Part shown: piece by piece, positions 36,714 through 47,600 of the stretch
How the letters are laid out: each line of letters opens with the position of its first letter
Numbering within the stretch: position 1 is the stretch's first letter
NCBI GenBank assembly: GCA_949752745.1
Contig: OX457026.1
Span: 24,121,308-24,185,307, forward strand
Direction: 5' to 3'
DNA: 64,000 bases
DNA from: Protula sp. h YS-2021
Taxonomy: Eukaryota; Annelida; Polychaeta; Sabellida; Serpulidae
Translations under genes and position numbers: made by a program
Notes under the pieces: model-generated
What the model was told of the DNA's origin: nothing
Databases searched by the model: none
The model's input: only the letters and a program-made list of their open reading frames with translations

Positions 36714-38435
36714 GTATATTTTTATGTACGCTAAATCATGTTTTTTGTAGTTGCACGGTACTATAATGAAAATGAAACTCATTCATGAAAAGATCTACCC
36801 TGACCTGACACAAACTCCCGTTCTAGCTTCCATTCCATTCATTACGCAGAATGGCAAAAATAGGACCACCTAACAAAAAGTCCCATTCTAACCCATTTAT
36901 TTATTCCATTTATTCTAGAACCGCAAACTTACGACCACCTGACAAAAAGTCCCGTTCGTGCCTCCATTTATTACACGGAACCGCAAACATAGGACCACAT
37001 GACAAAAAGTCCCGTTCTTGCCTGTATTCATTACGCAGAAATGGGACAACTGTAGCGTGGTGGTCGTACATTCAGGCTCTACTGTAGATGTAAGAAGCGG
37101 GATTTCTGAGGACATATAATATATGTGTTCAGTATTGAGAAGTTCCATTGCATGTTGTATACAATAAAGTTTACTTTTTATTACATTTAAACACTTTTTT
37201 TGGTTTTGGATTTCTAATGCATGTTTATAAAGGAATCGGAGGATTAAATTACGTTTAACTTTTCATAGTTTAACAAAACAATCATCATGCACACATCAGG
37301 GGCTACCTCGTATGTACGTAATCAGAGCTGGGTTACTTTCATAAAGTGGATCTCACCTGTTCACTTTGTCTCTGGACATTCTTGCTTTATTCGTAGTGTT
37401 TATCCATTGTGGTCATTTTCTTGAAGTTTAAAATTTTATAATTCGGTTGGGTAAAAAAAACAAGACTGTTGTTTCTTAGCCTTATTTTTCAATCAGTACG
37501 AATATGTTAAAATTGGTATGGAATGCATGCAGTGAAATCTTACCGTTAAGGAAAATAAAAAAGTCTAAAAAACATTTAAGATTCCATCATATCAAATAAT
37601 TTTTTGACAGGTCCAAGACGATACTTTAGTGGTCGAGGCGAAACACGAGGCTGAGAAGGATGGAACAAAGAAATCTTCTCAGTTCAGCAGGAAGATCCAG
37701 ATTCCTAGAGAAGTAGACGGATCCAAACTAAGCTCGACTCTCTCCAGCGATGGTATACTGACGCTGACGGCTCCTGTTCCACCGCAATACGATGCTGTCG
37801 CCCCACCAACAGCTCAGCACACCGAGACGTCCCCGATGTACTCCGGTCGGGGAAGTCCGTCTGTGAAGACGGAAGTGCACGAACCCAAATACGTGTCGTC
37901 CGTCTATACAACACCGAGCGGGTCGCAGTTTTACCCTGAGCCGTCGAGACACGCAGGGGGTTCTCCGATCGACCATGGGCGAAATTCGCCCTTGGTCACT
38001 CAACGGGTGCACATAAACCCGTCGCCATTGGCAATGCCTCATGGTGGTGCGTCATCTGCAAGCGCCGCACCGTCTGGAATCCCCGCACCTCCACTCTACG
38101 GAGAATGTATGAACGGCGCCGGGTCACCCGTGAAAGTGACGAAAACAAGACCCACGCCACCGCTTGAACAAGCCACCTTTTATAACACAGAGAGAGGTTA
38201 TGAACTCGTGCTACTCGTGGACATCGGAAAGCCATACACACCCGACGATATCAAGGTCAAGGTCGATGGGCTGCGCATCTCCGTTGAGGCCGCACATGAA
38301 GAAAAAAGCGACGCGCGAACCTCTAAATGCTCCGTCAGTCGCGAGTTTAACATCAAAGAAAACATCGATCCTGACACCGTCACGGCGAACCTTAAAGGTG
38401 GAATATTAGAAATAAACGCTTTGGCTAAGAAGTAA
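36375..38435 (+). CDS. Small heat-shock protein with two alpha-crystallin domains (two exons)
   Basis: The joined exons 36375-36713 and 37611-38435 give 387 residues. The junction is AAG|GTATAT ... TTTTTGACAG|GTC, phase 0, and it restores the first alpha-crystallin domain exactly across the intron (DPKEISVK then VQDDTLVVEAKHE). Domain 1 is about residues 84-168 and ends in SSDGILTLTAP. Domain 2 is about 302-386, with DIKVKVDGLRISVEA and GGILEINA. The N-terminus is Arg/Met/Asp-rich (MFDDMRRRMDSDMR). A linker of about 130 residues is Pro/Ser-rich. Such proteins are ATP-independent holdase chaperones. Double-domain forms are known in flatworms (p40/Tsp36-like) and other invertebrates. Possible poly(A) signal at 38723-38728. 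Confidence 0.9.
36810..37088. repeat. About 60-bp tandem repeats with a pogo-like end, in the sHSP intron
   Basis: Three to four units of GACCACCTGACAAAAAGTCCCGTTC-type sequence separated by CCATTTATTACGCAGAA-like stretches. The right edge, AGGCTCTACTG followed by TA, resembles the inverted terminus CAGTRGARCCT of the small elements at 42870-43053 and 62509-62683. A left terminus is not clear. Confidence 0.6.
37611..38435 (+). CDS. sHSP exon 2 (rest of domain 1, linker, second alpha-crystallin domain)
   Basis: 275 codons including the TAA stop, starting after a TTTTTGACAG acceptor. It holds the IPREVDGSKLSSTLSSDGIL stretch of domain 1, the Pro/Ser-rich linker and the whole of domain 2, and ends NALAKK. 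Confidence 0.88.
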   Translation, partial: VQDDTLVVEAKHEAEKDGTKKSSQFSRKIQIPREVDGSKLSSTLSSDGILTLTAPVPPQYDAVAPPTAQHTETSPMYSGRGSPSVKTEVHEPKYVSSVYTTPSGSQFYPEPSRHAGGSPIDHGRNSPLVTQRVHINPSPLAMPHGGASSASAAPSGIPAPPLYGECMNGAGSPVKVTKTRPTPPLEQATFYNTERGYELVLLVDIGKPYTPDDIKVKVDGLRISVEAAHEEKSDARTSKCSVSREFNIKENIDPDTVTANLKGGILEINALAKK

Positions 38436-39238
38436 AGAAATTCATAACAAAAAATTCAAAAGGTTAGACCTGTATTTTATATGCTTTAACTAAAGCCTTT
38501 GAGAAATACATAACCATATATTTCTATCGTCAGGACGGGTAACAAAAACGTTGTGATTCGGAAGGCAGAGAAAGTGCCTCTATTGGCTTCGACGATAGCA
38601 AGTTTGATTTCACATTTGCGTTTGCGTTTTCGGTGCTCGCATAACTTTACCGTACATACCTTGAAGTATGCAAGTATGAAGTGATAAACGTTTCTAGTAA
38701 ATTATTATACCGTAATGTACGAAATAAATAAGTAAATAATAATAAAAAAGGAACAGCCATTTTGACCAATGTAGGGCCAACACAACTTTCAGAATAAAAA
38801 TGGGCCTGGATGTGTTTTGATTTGTGAGAAATTTTTAAAAAGAGAACATCTGCCAACTTTCACAAACAATTGTTTGAAAGGTTTTTTTTGGCCTAACGGG
38901 CTAATTATTTTTTCACTGAAAACAGGTGTGTTTATGTGGAAACCTGGAAGAACCGCAAATGGTTTCCACCTACAATTCGTCTATTATCAATTTAATTAAT
39001 TAATTAATTAAAGTTCTATCTCGGCTTGCGACTCCGGCTTACGGGTAGACCTTGTGTGACGTTATTGACTATTTTACACGACGCCCAGATAACGTTTCAT
39101 GTGAATAAATTGCCTGAAAAACTTGCAGGGATTGTTTTTCTGCTCGTGTGAGCCTACAGAAGGGAAAAGTGACAGTGATTTCGAAAATGTAAATACAGGC
39201 CAATGCCAAATAAATAACCGAACAATACTGATGTGCAA

Positions 39239-39852
39239 TTTGTGTACTCGAAGCACAAAATGACATGATTTTGCTATTTGATTTTTTTTATGAGGCGGGG
39301 TGGGGGGGGGGGGGGGTGTTCTATTTACTGCTGCATGACACTTTCAGAAGCCGAAATTTAAAATGTAGCCTCGTATTGTAGTCGTTATTTGTGCATTGCT
39401 TGTTCTTAAAATGGACGAGATGTTTTGGCTTTAGTTTATATTGAGGGATATGCATAAGGACGTGCGTGAGAATTTAGGAACATGGGTGCCGATTTGGGGA
39501 CACGCATGAGGATTTAGGGACCGCTTGAGGATATGGGGGGCGTGAAGATTTAGGGACACGCTTGAGGATTTTGTGACATGCGTGAGGATTTAGGGACATG
39601 CCTGAGGCTTGTGAACTCCTGTATATCAATGTCATTTGGAAAAGCCGACTTCGTTAATGCGACATTAAGGCGACGTGATTGGACCTCGACAGCACGAAAC
39701 CTACGCCGTTTTGAGGGCGAAAAAAAAAACCACTAACAAACTCTCCAAACTTGGCCTTAACGCTCATTTGTGTACTTGAAGCACAAAATGACATGATTTT
39801 GCTGTTTGATTTTTTTTAGGCGGGGGGGGGGGGGGGGGGGTATTCTATTCAT
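39239..39852. repeat. Duplicated poly-G module flanking a GAGGATTTAGGGACA minisatellite
   Basis: An 80-bp module starting TGTACTCGAAGCACAAAATG and ending in AGGCGGGGT(G)n occurs at 39239-39325 and again at 39769-39852, about 95% alike, each with a G run of 13-19. Between them, 39440-39605 holds five to six copies of a TGAGGATTTAGGGACATGCG-like unit. Confidence 0.75.
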
Positions 39853-39911
39853 TCAAAGCAACGAAACCAAACTGACAATAAATTGCCGTATGACAACACT
39901 TACTGACAGCC

Positions 39912-40101
39912 GCCGTATTCACGAATGTTAACTGCACAGTTAACTGTGCTGCTAACAACGAAAATCATCTAGCCAGCTCGTGAAATCAGTGTCATATCGA
40001 TTGTGTGAGGGCCAAAATTACTCATTAACTCCAAAGGTTTTGTGTGTTAACGGGACAGTTAACTGAATCGGTTAACTGTGCAGTTAACGTGTTAATACGG
40101 C
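39912..40101. mobile_element. GTTAAC-rich MITE, about 190 bp
   Basis: The inverted ends are GCCGTATTCACGAATGTTAA on the left and GCCGTATTAACACGTTAACT on the right (minus strand), both running into ACTGCACAGTTAAC. The target duplication is unclear. Confidence 0.6.
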
Positions 40102-41054
40102 AGTAGGTGATGTTGAAGATATTCTAAAACCGAACTACATAGCAATGACGCATTTGAATGACGTATCCGACTGACGTAATGTCCCTTGAAACCCCTGGGC
40201 ATATGTGGAAACCTAAACGTACTGGCGAACACGAGCGCGGATGAATTATGGGTGACGTTTGCCACGGATCAAATTTGACCTGAACATCGACTGTGCTCTC
40301 TAACAGAGTTCTATTTAGCTCAACCAAAATCAAGCAGTTGTTATTTTTTCCATAAAAAAGTAAATGCTGGGAAATCCGATCTACAGTGACAATGCAGTTG
40401 TCTTATTGAATGTGAGAAATGTTTGTTTAACAAGTACATGAAAAAAGGAAACTTTTTTAAAGCTCTAAAACACTTATAAAAGAAACGCAATTAATTCCAG
40501 AGCCAGCCCACTTTGCGTCGTGCGCTATATGATTAAAACCATGAAAGTTAATACAGAGAAAAATACACAACTACAAAACATGCAAAGTCAGCATAGAAAC
40601 CTCATAACTTCGATAGACTGCAAGTGAATGTGCGTTGGAAAGTCGGTGGACAAAAGTCGCGATTGGCAAAGACGTTGGATAGACGTTGCGACCATGTTGT
40701 GACATCTATGTTGCAACCCCGTTGTGACCAACACGCCGTATAGACGTTGCAATTTCCTTTTTCTATTATATTTAGTGCAAAAAAAGTAACAATGACAAGC
40801 ACATGAATAAATAAACCCAAAAATGTTGGGCTTGATTTGAAAATTATTTGGTTCTTTTCACCGCAGAGGGGCTTTACACTGTCGTACGACTGTATCACAG
40901 CGCGCCCATGTAAGCTCTTTATACTCTGAAGTCAGCTACAGCTGTAGAATCAGCTCTTACTGGCAAAGGAAAGCAAGTGACTAAATATCTTGCTGAATAT
41001 AATCAATTTGCGCCGCTGCGTGCTGAACACATTCGGCTTCAAGGTCCAGGGAGG

Positions 41055-41475
41055 TTCTGTGTTACTGGGGCACTTGGCTAGCCAGGGGCACTTCACGATC
41101 CAACGACACTTGGTGACCCAGGGGCATTTTACGATCCAGGCACAATTCTCGACCCAGGGGCACTTCACGATCCAGCGACACTTGGTGACCCAGGTGTACC
41201 TTATGATCCAGCGACACTTGGCGGCCCAGGTGTACTTTATGATCCAGGGACACTAAGCGACCTAGGGGCACTTTAGGATCCAGGGGCACTTGATGACCCA
41301 GGGGCAGTTCACGATCCATTAACATATGGATACTCAAGGGCAATTTGCCATCCTGGAACACTTGGCGAGGCAGGGATCCTTGGTGACCCAGGGAGACTTC
41401 ACGATCCATGAACAGGAACACTTCGCGACCCAGGGACACTTCGCGATCCAGGGACACCTGGCGATCCAGGAACAT
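41055..41475. repeat. 18-bp minisatellite, about 22 copies
   Basis: The unit is GGGGCACTTCACGATCCA with alternating variants such as GCGACACTTGGTGACCCA. Because the unit is a multiple of three, open frames appear on both strands (137 codons on the minus strand, with a VSLDRE/VPLGHQ hexamer repeat). There are no splice sites or start context to suggest a gene. Confidence 0.85.
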
Positions 41476-42461
41476 TTCTAATCTCTTTTATACTTGGGAG
41501 AAGTACAACACCAAGCGTGTCGTAAACTCATCAACAACACCACGGAAATGACATGGCCGGAGCTTCTTTTTATTATATATATATTTGTACATCAAATATC
41601 ACAAATATAAGCTGTGAATCAGATCACGTGACTTAGCGAGAAATACCACATTTATCCCGTATATATAATGTCCAATCAGCAATTAAACATAAGTTACTTG
41701 AAATTTTTTCAAGCTTTTTACCTTACATCTCACTAAAATACAGAAAGCAAACATACGCGTGAAGACAGACAAATTACAAACTTCAGTTGTGTTAATAATC
41801 GCCATTTAAAACAAACTTTGTAATGCGGATTTTGTGCATGAAAAAAAAAACTACCCCGGATCATTGCAAAACAGGTCGGGGGAGGGGGGGGGGGAGGGGG
41901 AGGGGGTATGAACTGCACCTACTAAGTGACATACCCCGTTCCTTAAAGGGATAGGTGCCGTGCCTTTCAGACGAATGCGAGAGAATCTTCACATTATAAG
42001 CAATATGCAATGATTTTTCCTGCGGATAATTATGATATGAGAAGCCAAAACAAAAGCGTGATGTTTGATGGATGGACTTCGTGTAGTACGGTCGTTTACT
42101 GCAGGAATTATAAGGGCTGTTTCACAGAAACAAAATACCCTCTGTTTTATGTTATTTATTTATATGTTTACTTATTTTTAACCCAGCTATAAATAAATTT
42201 CAAATCACGAATAAAATGTAAATAAACTTATCGAAAGCTTTCGTTTTGTGAAATAGGTAAAAAGCTCCTGCACAATTTAACGTAAAGTAAAAAGTTAAAA
42301 CTACAACATAAATTAAAAGCAAAAGGAGAAGCTGAATAAATAAAAAAAAAACAAAAAAACAGAAGTGGACAGGAGAATGCCAATGGCTCGAACATAAAAC
42401 AAAGGTACGCAAAATATATAAGCAAAATAATGCAACCTGTTTTGACTAGCATGCTGGACTA

Positions 42462-42563
42462 GCATGACGAGTATGACGTAGACATGACGTATGTCTTGAA
42501 TGACATGACGTAGACATGACGTATGTCTTGAATGACATGACGTATAGATATGACGTTTGTCTT
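42462..42563. repeat. Tandem array of ATGACGTA (CRE-like) motifs
   Basis: Two and a half copies of a 36-bp unit, GACATGACGTAGACATGACG followed by TATGTCTTGAAT. The array has about eight TGACGTA/T cores. Confidence 0.8.
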
Positions 42564-42639
42564 GTCGGCACTTCCCGTTTATTACCAGGCTTAATTATTA
42601 AAAATGATTCAATTTGCTGATTAAGTACAGATATATATA

Positions 42640-42814
<175 letters not shown>

Positions 42815-42869
42815 CTTGAATAAATGTATATACATTTGACTATGCATACATTTAAGAATTTTGAAACTA

Positions 42870-43053
42870 CAGTGGAACCTCGGTACAGGACCACCTCGCA
42901 AATAAGGAAATTCTGAAAAATTAAAAAAAGGACCACTTTTCGACATAACCAATGATTAGGTGTTATAATAAAAACAACCTCAACAAATAGGAGCACCACG
43001 GAAAAGGTCTAGTGATCAGTTCTATGGGTGGTCCTGTTTTCGAGGTAGAACTG
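42870..43053. mobile_element. Pogo/Tigger-like MITE, 184 bp, TA duplication
   Basis: The inverted ends are CAGTGGAACCTCGGTACAGG on the left and CAGTTCTACCTCGAAAACAGG on the right (minus strand), both followed by ACCACC, with TA on either side (42868-42869, 43054-43055). CAGT-(R)AACCTC ends with a TA target are typical of the pogo/Tigger branch of Tc1/mariner. It is non-coding. Confidence 0.78.
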
Positions 43054-44062
43054 TATGTTAGTACTATAGCAAGGCTATTTCTCCACAAATCATACTCGAC
43101 AGAAAAGTATCCATACCATACCAGGATAACAGTACACATATTACAGCTTGAAGCTGGGGAGAGACGTGTAAACTACAAATAATTCACATTATTTACAATA
43201 TTTGCTTAAAGCTGAATAAACCCATAAAACAGAAAATTTGACTTTATTTGTACAAAATATGCTTAAAGCTGGTAACGTAACGCAGAATAGTACAATACAT
43301 TAAAAAGTAACCCAACAGTGTTGAAATCCATGAAATTTACCAATGTGATTTGTTCTTTTGATTTTGTCAGTCGAGTTTCTCAAAGTTCACAAAATCAACA
43401 GCCAGCTGTATGGTACTGCCACTGGTTAGTTCCCGACTCCTCGATGTGGGCGATTTGTTGTTAAACCGCAATTTAAAAGAACGCTTCACGACGGTGTTCT
43501 TTGTTGTTTTTGTCAGCACAATCTTTTTCATTTCTTTTTTTTCTGCGTGACTTTTGTGAGTACACGCTGGCCTTCTTCATGAGAAGGGACTGAGAAAACG
43601 TATGAATAACTAGTACTAACTCACAACATGACGTCAACATGCTTGAAAACGGATTCACACAGCTCAAAATATTTTGTTGTCCCATACCATCAGCTTTTCC
43701 TTCCAAAACCCCTATCAGACAGCAGCATTTTAGATAAAATCTTCTGCTTCGTGCATACATTGAGTGGTGAGGTTGGGCAGCTAACTGTGAGAAGACCACT
43801 TTTTACACCGGGCAACGAACCTGCGGCTCAAACCCCCTAAACAATTTATATTGCAGACATTCACTCAAGAAGCAACTTCAATTCAACAGTCCTAGACAAC
43901 ACGAGACGATAAGTGCAAGATTAAAACTCGGTGGTACACATGTGGGCATAACTGAAACTACTTGTTTTACCACCTGACGCGCAAAATTGAATCTACCCAT
44001 ACACACCACTTCGTGGTTAAACCTTGCATTGTTAACATAAAATACGGCCACAAAATAGAAAG

Positions 44063-44335
44063 TACTTATACACCGCCTGGCGGACAAATCTGAGGCTACT
44101 TATACACCGTCTGGCGGACAAATATGACGCTGCTCACGCACCGCCTGGCGGACAAATCTGACGCTACTCATGTGCCGCCTGGCGGACAAAACTCACGCTA
44201 CTTATACACTGCCTGGGGGGGGGGGGGAGGGGCAAATCTGACGCCACTCATACACCTCCTGGCGGACAAATCTGACGTTACTCGTAGACCGCCTGGTAGA
44301 CAACGTCAGCTACTTGTATACTAATTAGCGGGCGA
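44063..44335. repeat. About 34-bp minisatellite, about 8 copies
   Basis: The unit is CTACTTATACACCGCCTGGC followed by GGACAAATCTGACG, with drift along the array and a G run insertion at 44214-44226. It lies just downstream of the receptor gene's stop codon. Confidence 0.85.
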
Positions 44336-44473
44336 ACCTGACAGGACTCATGAAACTCATCAGAACGCTTAGATCCCCCTCCTAAAATAAATAAAAGAGA
44401 ATCGCAACAAAAGCAACGAAAAATCGCAAACTCGGGCTCGGTTCGTTTGAACTGAATATAACTTGAATTGATA

Positions 44474-44614
44474 TCACGCTAATACAGTATATCCCATAGA
44501 ACTCATCGTCAGAGGGCTCTCCAGGTGGAATTCATTTGTAGGCAAATGCTCCGTGCTGTAGTTGGAACCGCTGAAGTTGAAATATTTACTTTTTCTCAGT
44601 CGTCTCTTTCGGCC
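44474..44614 (-). CDS. Receptor exon 12: cytoplasmic tail
   Basis: 141 nt including TGA after the acceptor TTGATCGCATTTCAG. It starts with the basic stop-transfer GRKRRLRK. Tyrosines occur as KYFNF (Y-x-N, a possible Grb2-type SH2 site), SNYSTE and, near the C-terminus, MGYTVLA, which is ITIM-like except for Met at -2. Confidence 0.82.
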   Translation of the reverse strand, partial: GRKRRLRKSKYFNFSGSNYSTEHLPTNEFHLESPLTMSSMGYTVLA

Positions 44615-47600
44615 CTGAAATGCGATCAACCCGATCAGTATCCTGTTTATGAAATGTGTTCTATTTATAATATATAATAATAAATACATTACACGTTAAT
44701 TCTCACTAAATATGCGCTTTTTTAGCATTAAGAACACTCAATAATTTTCCGGAAGAATCATAGACCATCTCATGCATCAACCAATCAATCGGCACAGAGT
44801 ACAGCGAACAGTCAATACAAAAGTTCTATTACTCAATCCATATTGTTCAACATCGCCTATAATAAATGACCTTTATTTATTGCTATTGTTACCATGCCTC
44901 TGCTTGCAAGAATTTCGATTTTAATCTCCTCTTTTACTCCCTTGTACATAAATTCTGTGGCCTCACTCATTGATTATGGCGTTGAAATAAAATATCCTAA
45001 AACACTGACCGCCCCCATCCCTAACCCTCAGTTCTTACGTTATTTCACGGATGACCCCCTTTTTTACCTTGTAGACAATGAAGGCGAAGACAGCGAAGGC
45101 AATAAGCACAATAATGACGATGCCAGCGACCAAACCACGCCCGATTTTACGACCCCTATGAACGTCCACGTGACTCGGCTCTAAGAGAACATAAACATTG
45201 TGACATCATAATCGACCAGTATTATGCTAAATAACAAAATGAAATGAGACACCTTCTGAAAATGGATTGAAAATAAGCGAGGAAACACGCTAAAGACAAT
45301 GGGAAATCAGCAGCCATGTTTCAAGTAGTAGTATATAGGGTTGGTTTCGGTGTCAGCTCTTCCATATCAATGAACTGTCTCGCACACTCCCACTACTTCC
45401 GTGTTGAATTAACCGAACCGTATTCGTCCTACATGCGTATGTATTGCATATGTATTGGTCACAATGCTTTCATTTTAGCTGTACAGCAGTGACATATTTT
45501 ACAGTGAAGTTGTCATCCTTCTTGTTGTATGTCATAGGACATGGGCTCAGATAGCATTGCACAGAGCCTGGCCAATTCCATGACAAAAATGGTATTTATA
45601 TTGTTAATCACAAAATGTTATGAAAAAAAATCAAGCGGAGTGTGCGCACCCACGGCATGTCACTTGTCCTCTATTAATTTTTTATTATTTCAGATCCCAA
45701 TTATTTAATTAAGATTGTTTGATTAAATATTGTGAAGTACGATTTTCCATTTTGGGATTTCGGTAGCAACGCACTTACTGGTCGCGTACACATGTCAGCT
45801 GCCTCCATATTTATACAAAGTGGCTGATAAAGGGTATAATGCTACAATATGCAAAGGGTCGCGATGTCCAGATTTGTGTAGCTGATAGCCTATATGCTAC
45901 ACTATGCAGCGGGCCGCGATGTGCAGATGTGTGTAGACTGAATGGAGTTTTGGCTTGCGACCATTTGACTTTTTTATTTCTAAAGGCATGACCGAAAGTC
46001 CCAATAGGCGATAATTTTCAATCTCGTGATGGGTGATCACGCGCTTATAATGTAGTTTTTGCAATTTGTTTTTATTATTTTAAATTAATACTTTTGGTAT
46101 ATTCGATCCGATAACGCACCAGTGACTCAGTTCATATTGTCCATATTTTTCATATTGTAAGTCGCTTTTGACTTGAAGAAAACACCCACGTTACTGCGTT
46201 GATTGAAGCCTTGATTTCTAGGAAAACATAACGATTCCCCGTAGCCGTTTCATCGTGAAGGAATTTTAGTTCCCGCCTCAGCTCACTAAATTCTGTAGCT
46301 TTTTCCCCATTGCTCAATTTATTTTGCCTTCACGTGTGAAGTTTTCGTCTGGAAGTTATTAGTTCTGAAATGCCATCCTCCTTTTAGTCGTTTTTTTTTT
46401 TGAAGTCGCGTCAGAATAGTCCGAGATGCTCGGTCTCCCTTGTGAACAATTTGCAGTTGCCTCCGATGAACAGATTAAGTCGTAAATGTTTATATTCCAT
46501 TTAAGCTTAACAGCAATAAAAATGTTCCATGTTGTGTTTAATGATACCAGAGACAAAAACAAAAAGATAGCTGAAGATGTCCAATCAATGTCAAATAATT
46601 ATTTCAGTGCCAATATATTGTACTTTTCTTTTTGTTTTGAAGCATTTTTTAATACAATTGTGCATATATATTTATGCTGTTGTATTTTGGAAGTCACAAT
46701 TGTGAGTTAAATAGCTTGGACTATATTTAACAAAGCATAAAATAAATTCAAACCTATTTAATTGTTAAATAAAAAAATAAGTACAATCAATACTTTTTTC
46801 TCTATCAAGCGGCAGATGTTTCTAATTATTAAACTGTATGGTTATATTCATTGCGAGTAATATTTCTGAGTACAGGCTTTGTTTTTAGCGAAGCATTAAA
46901 CCCAAATTGATACAAAGACGTATATTGATTGCTAATACTCAAATAAGTCAATAAAGTAAAAAGCGTTCTTACTTTTCGTTGGGAGAGGAACGGGTGTCGA
47001 TGCGCTAGTACCAGCCGACAACTTCATATCTGTAGCAGCAGATGCGGTACTCAATGGTGTACTGCTGGTGTGTGTCAGTACTCTTGTAGACATCGTGCTA
47101 CGTGATGCTGTGGGTTTAGCAGAGGATGTTGGAGTGACTGGGCTGAAAAGAAATAGTATCACATCACACCCCAGTAAACAACCGACATCTTTTTCGGTTG
47201 AAAAAAGGTTGGATTTTGGTCGCAACGACTTCAGAACCATATTCTGACCTATTACTCCCAAACCCGACTTTATTCCGACGTCGAGGCGACGTCGGTTTTC
47301 TGACGTCTTTCCGACGTTGCAAAAACGACCAAAAAGCGATGAACATTTAGTATCACTCACCGGAAATGGAAGTCATTTTGAAAAAGAGGAAGACAAAACG
47401 TAATTTTTACAAGAAACCTTTAGAATTTTGATGGCGTGTCGGTATTTTTCTTCCTAGATTGTAAAAATTTACATGGAAAATGCTTTCGCATGTATTTCAC
47501 AACCGCAGTTGAATGATTAATTATCTATTATTATATAACTCTAGTCAGTTTCAGGTTGGAATCCGACGTCGGTTCCAATTTCATATACAACCTAAAACCG

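Noticed and set aside
40124..40333. Minus-strand open frame starting MILVELNRTLLES
   Set aside because: It looks exon-like at first, but no acceptor and donor pair or known domain could be assigned.
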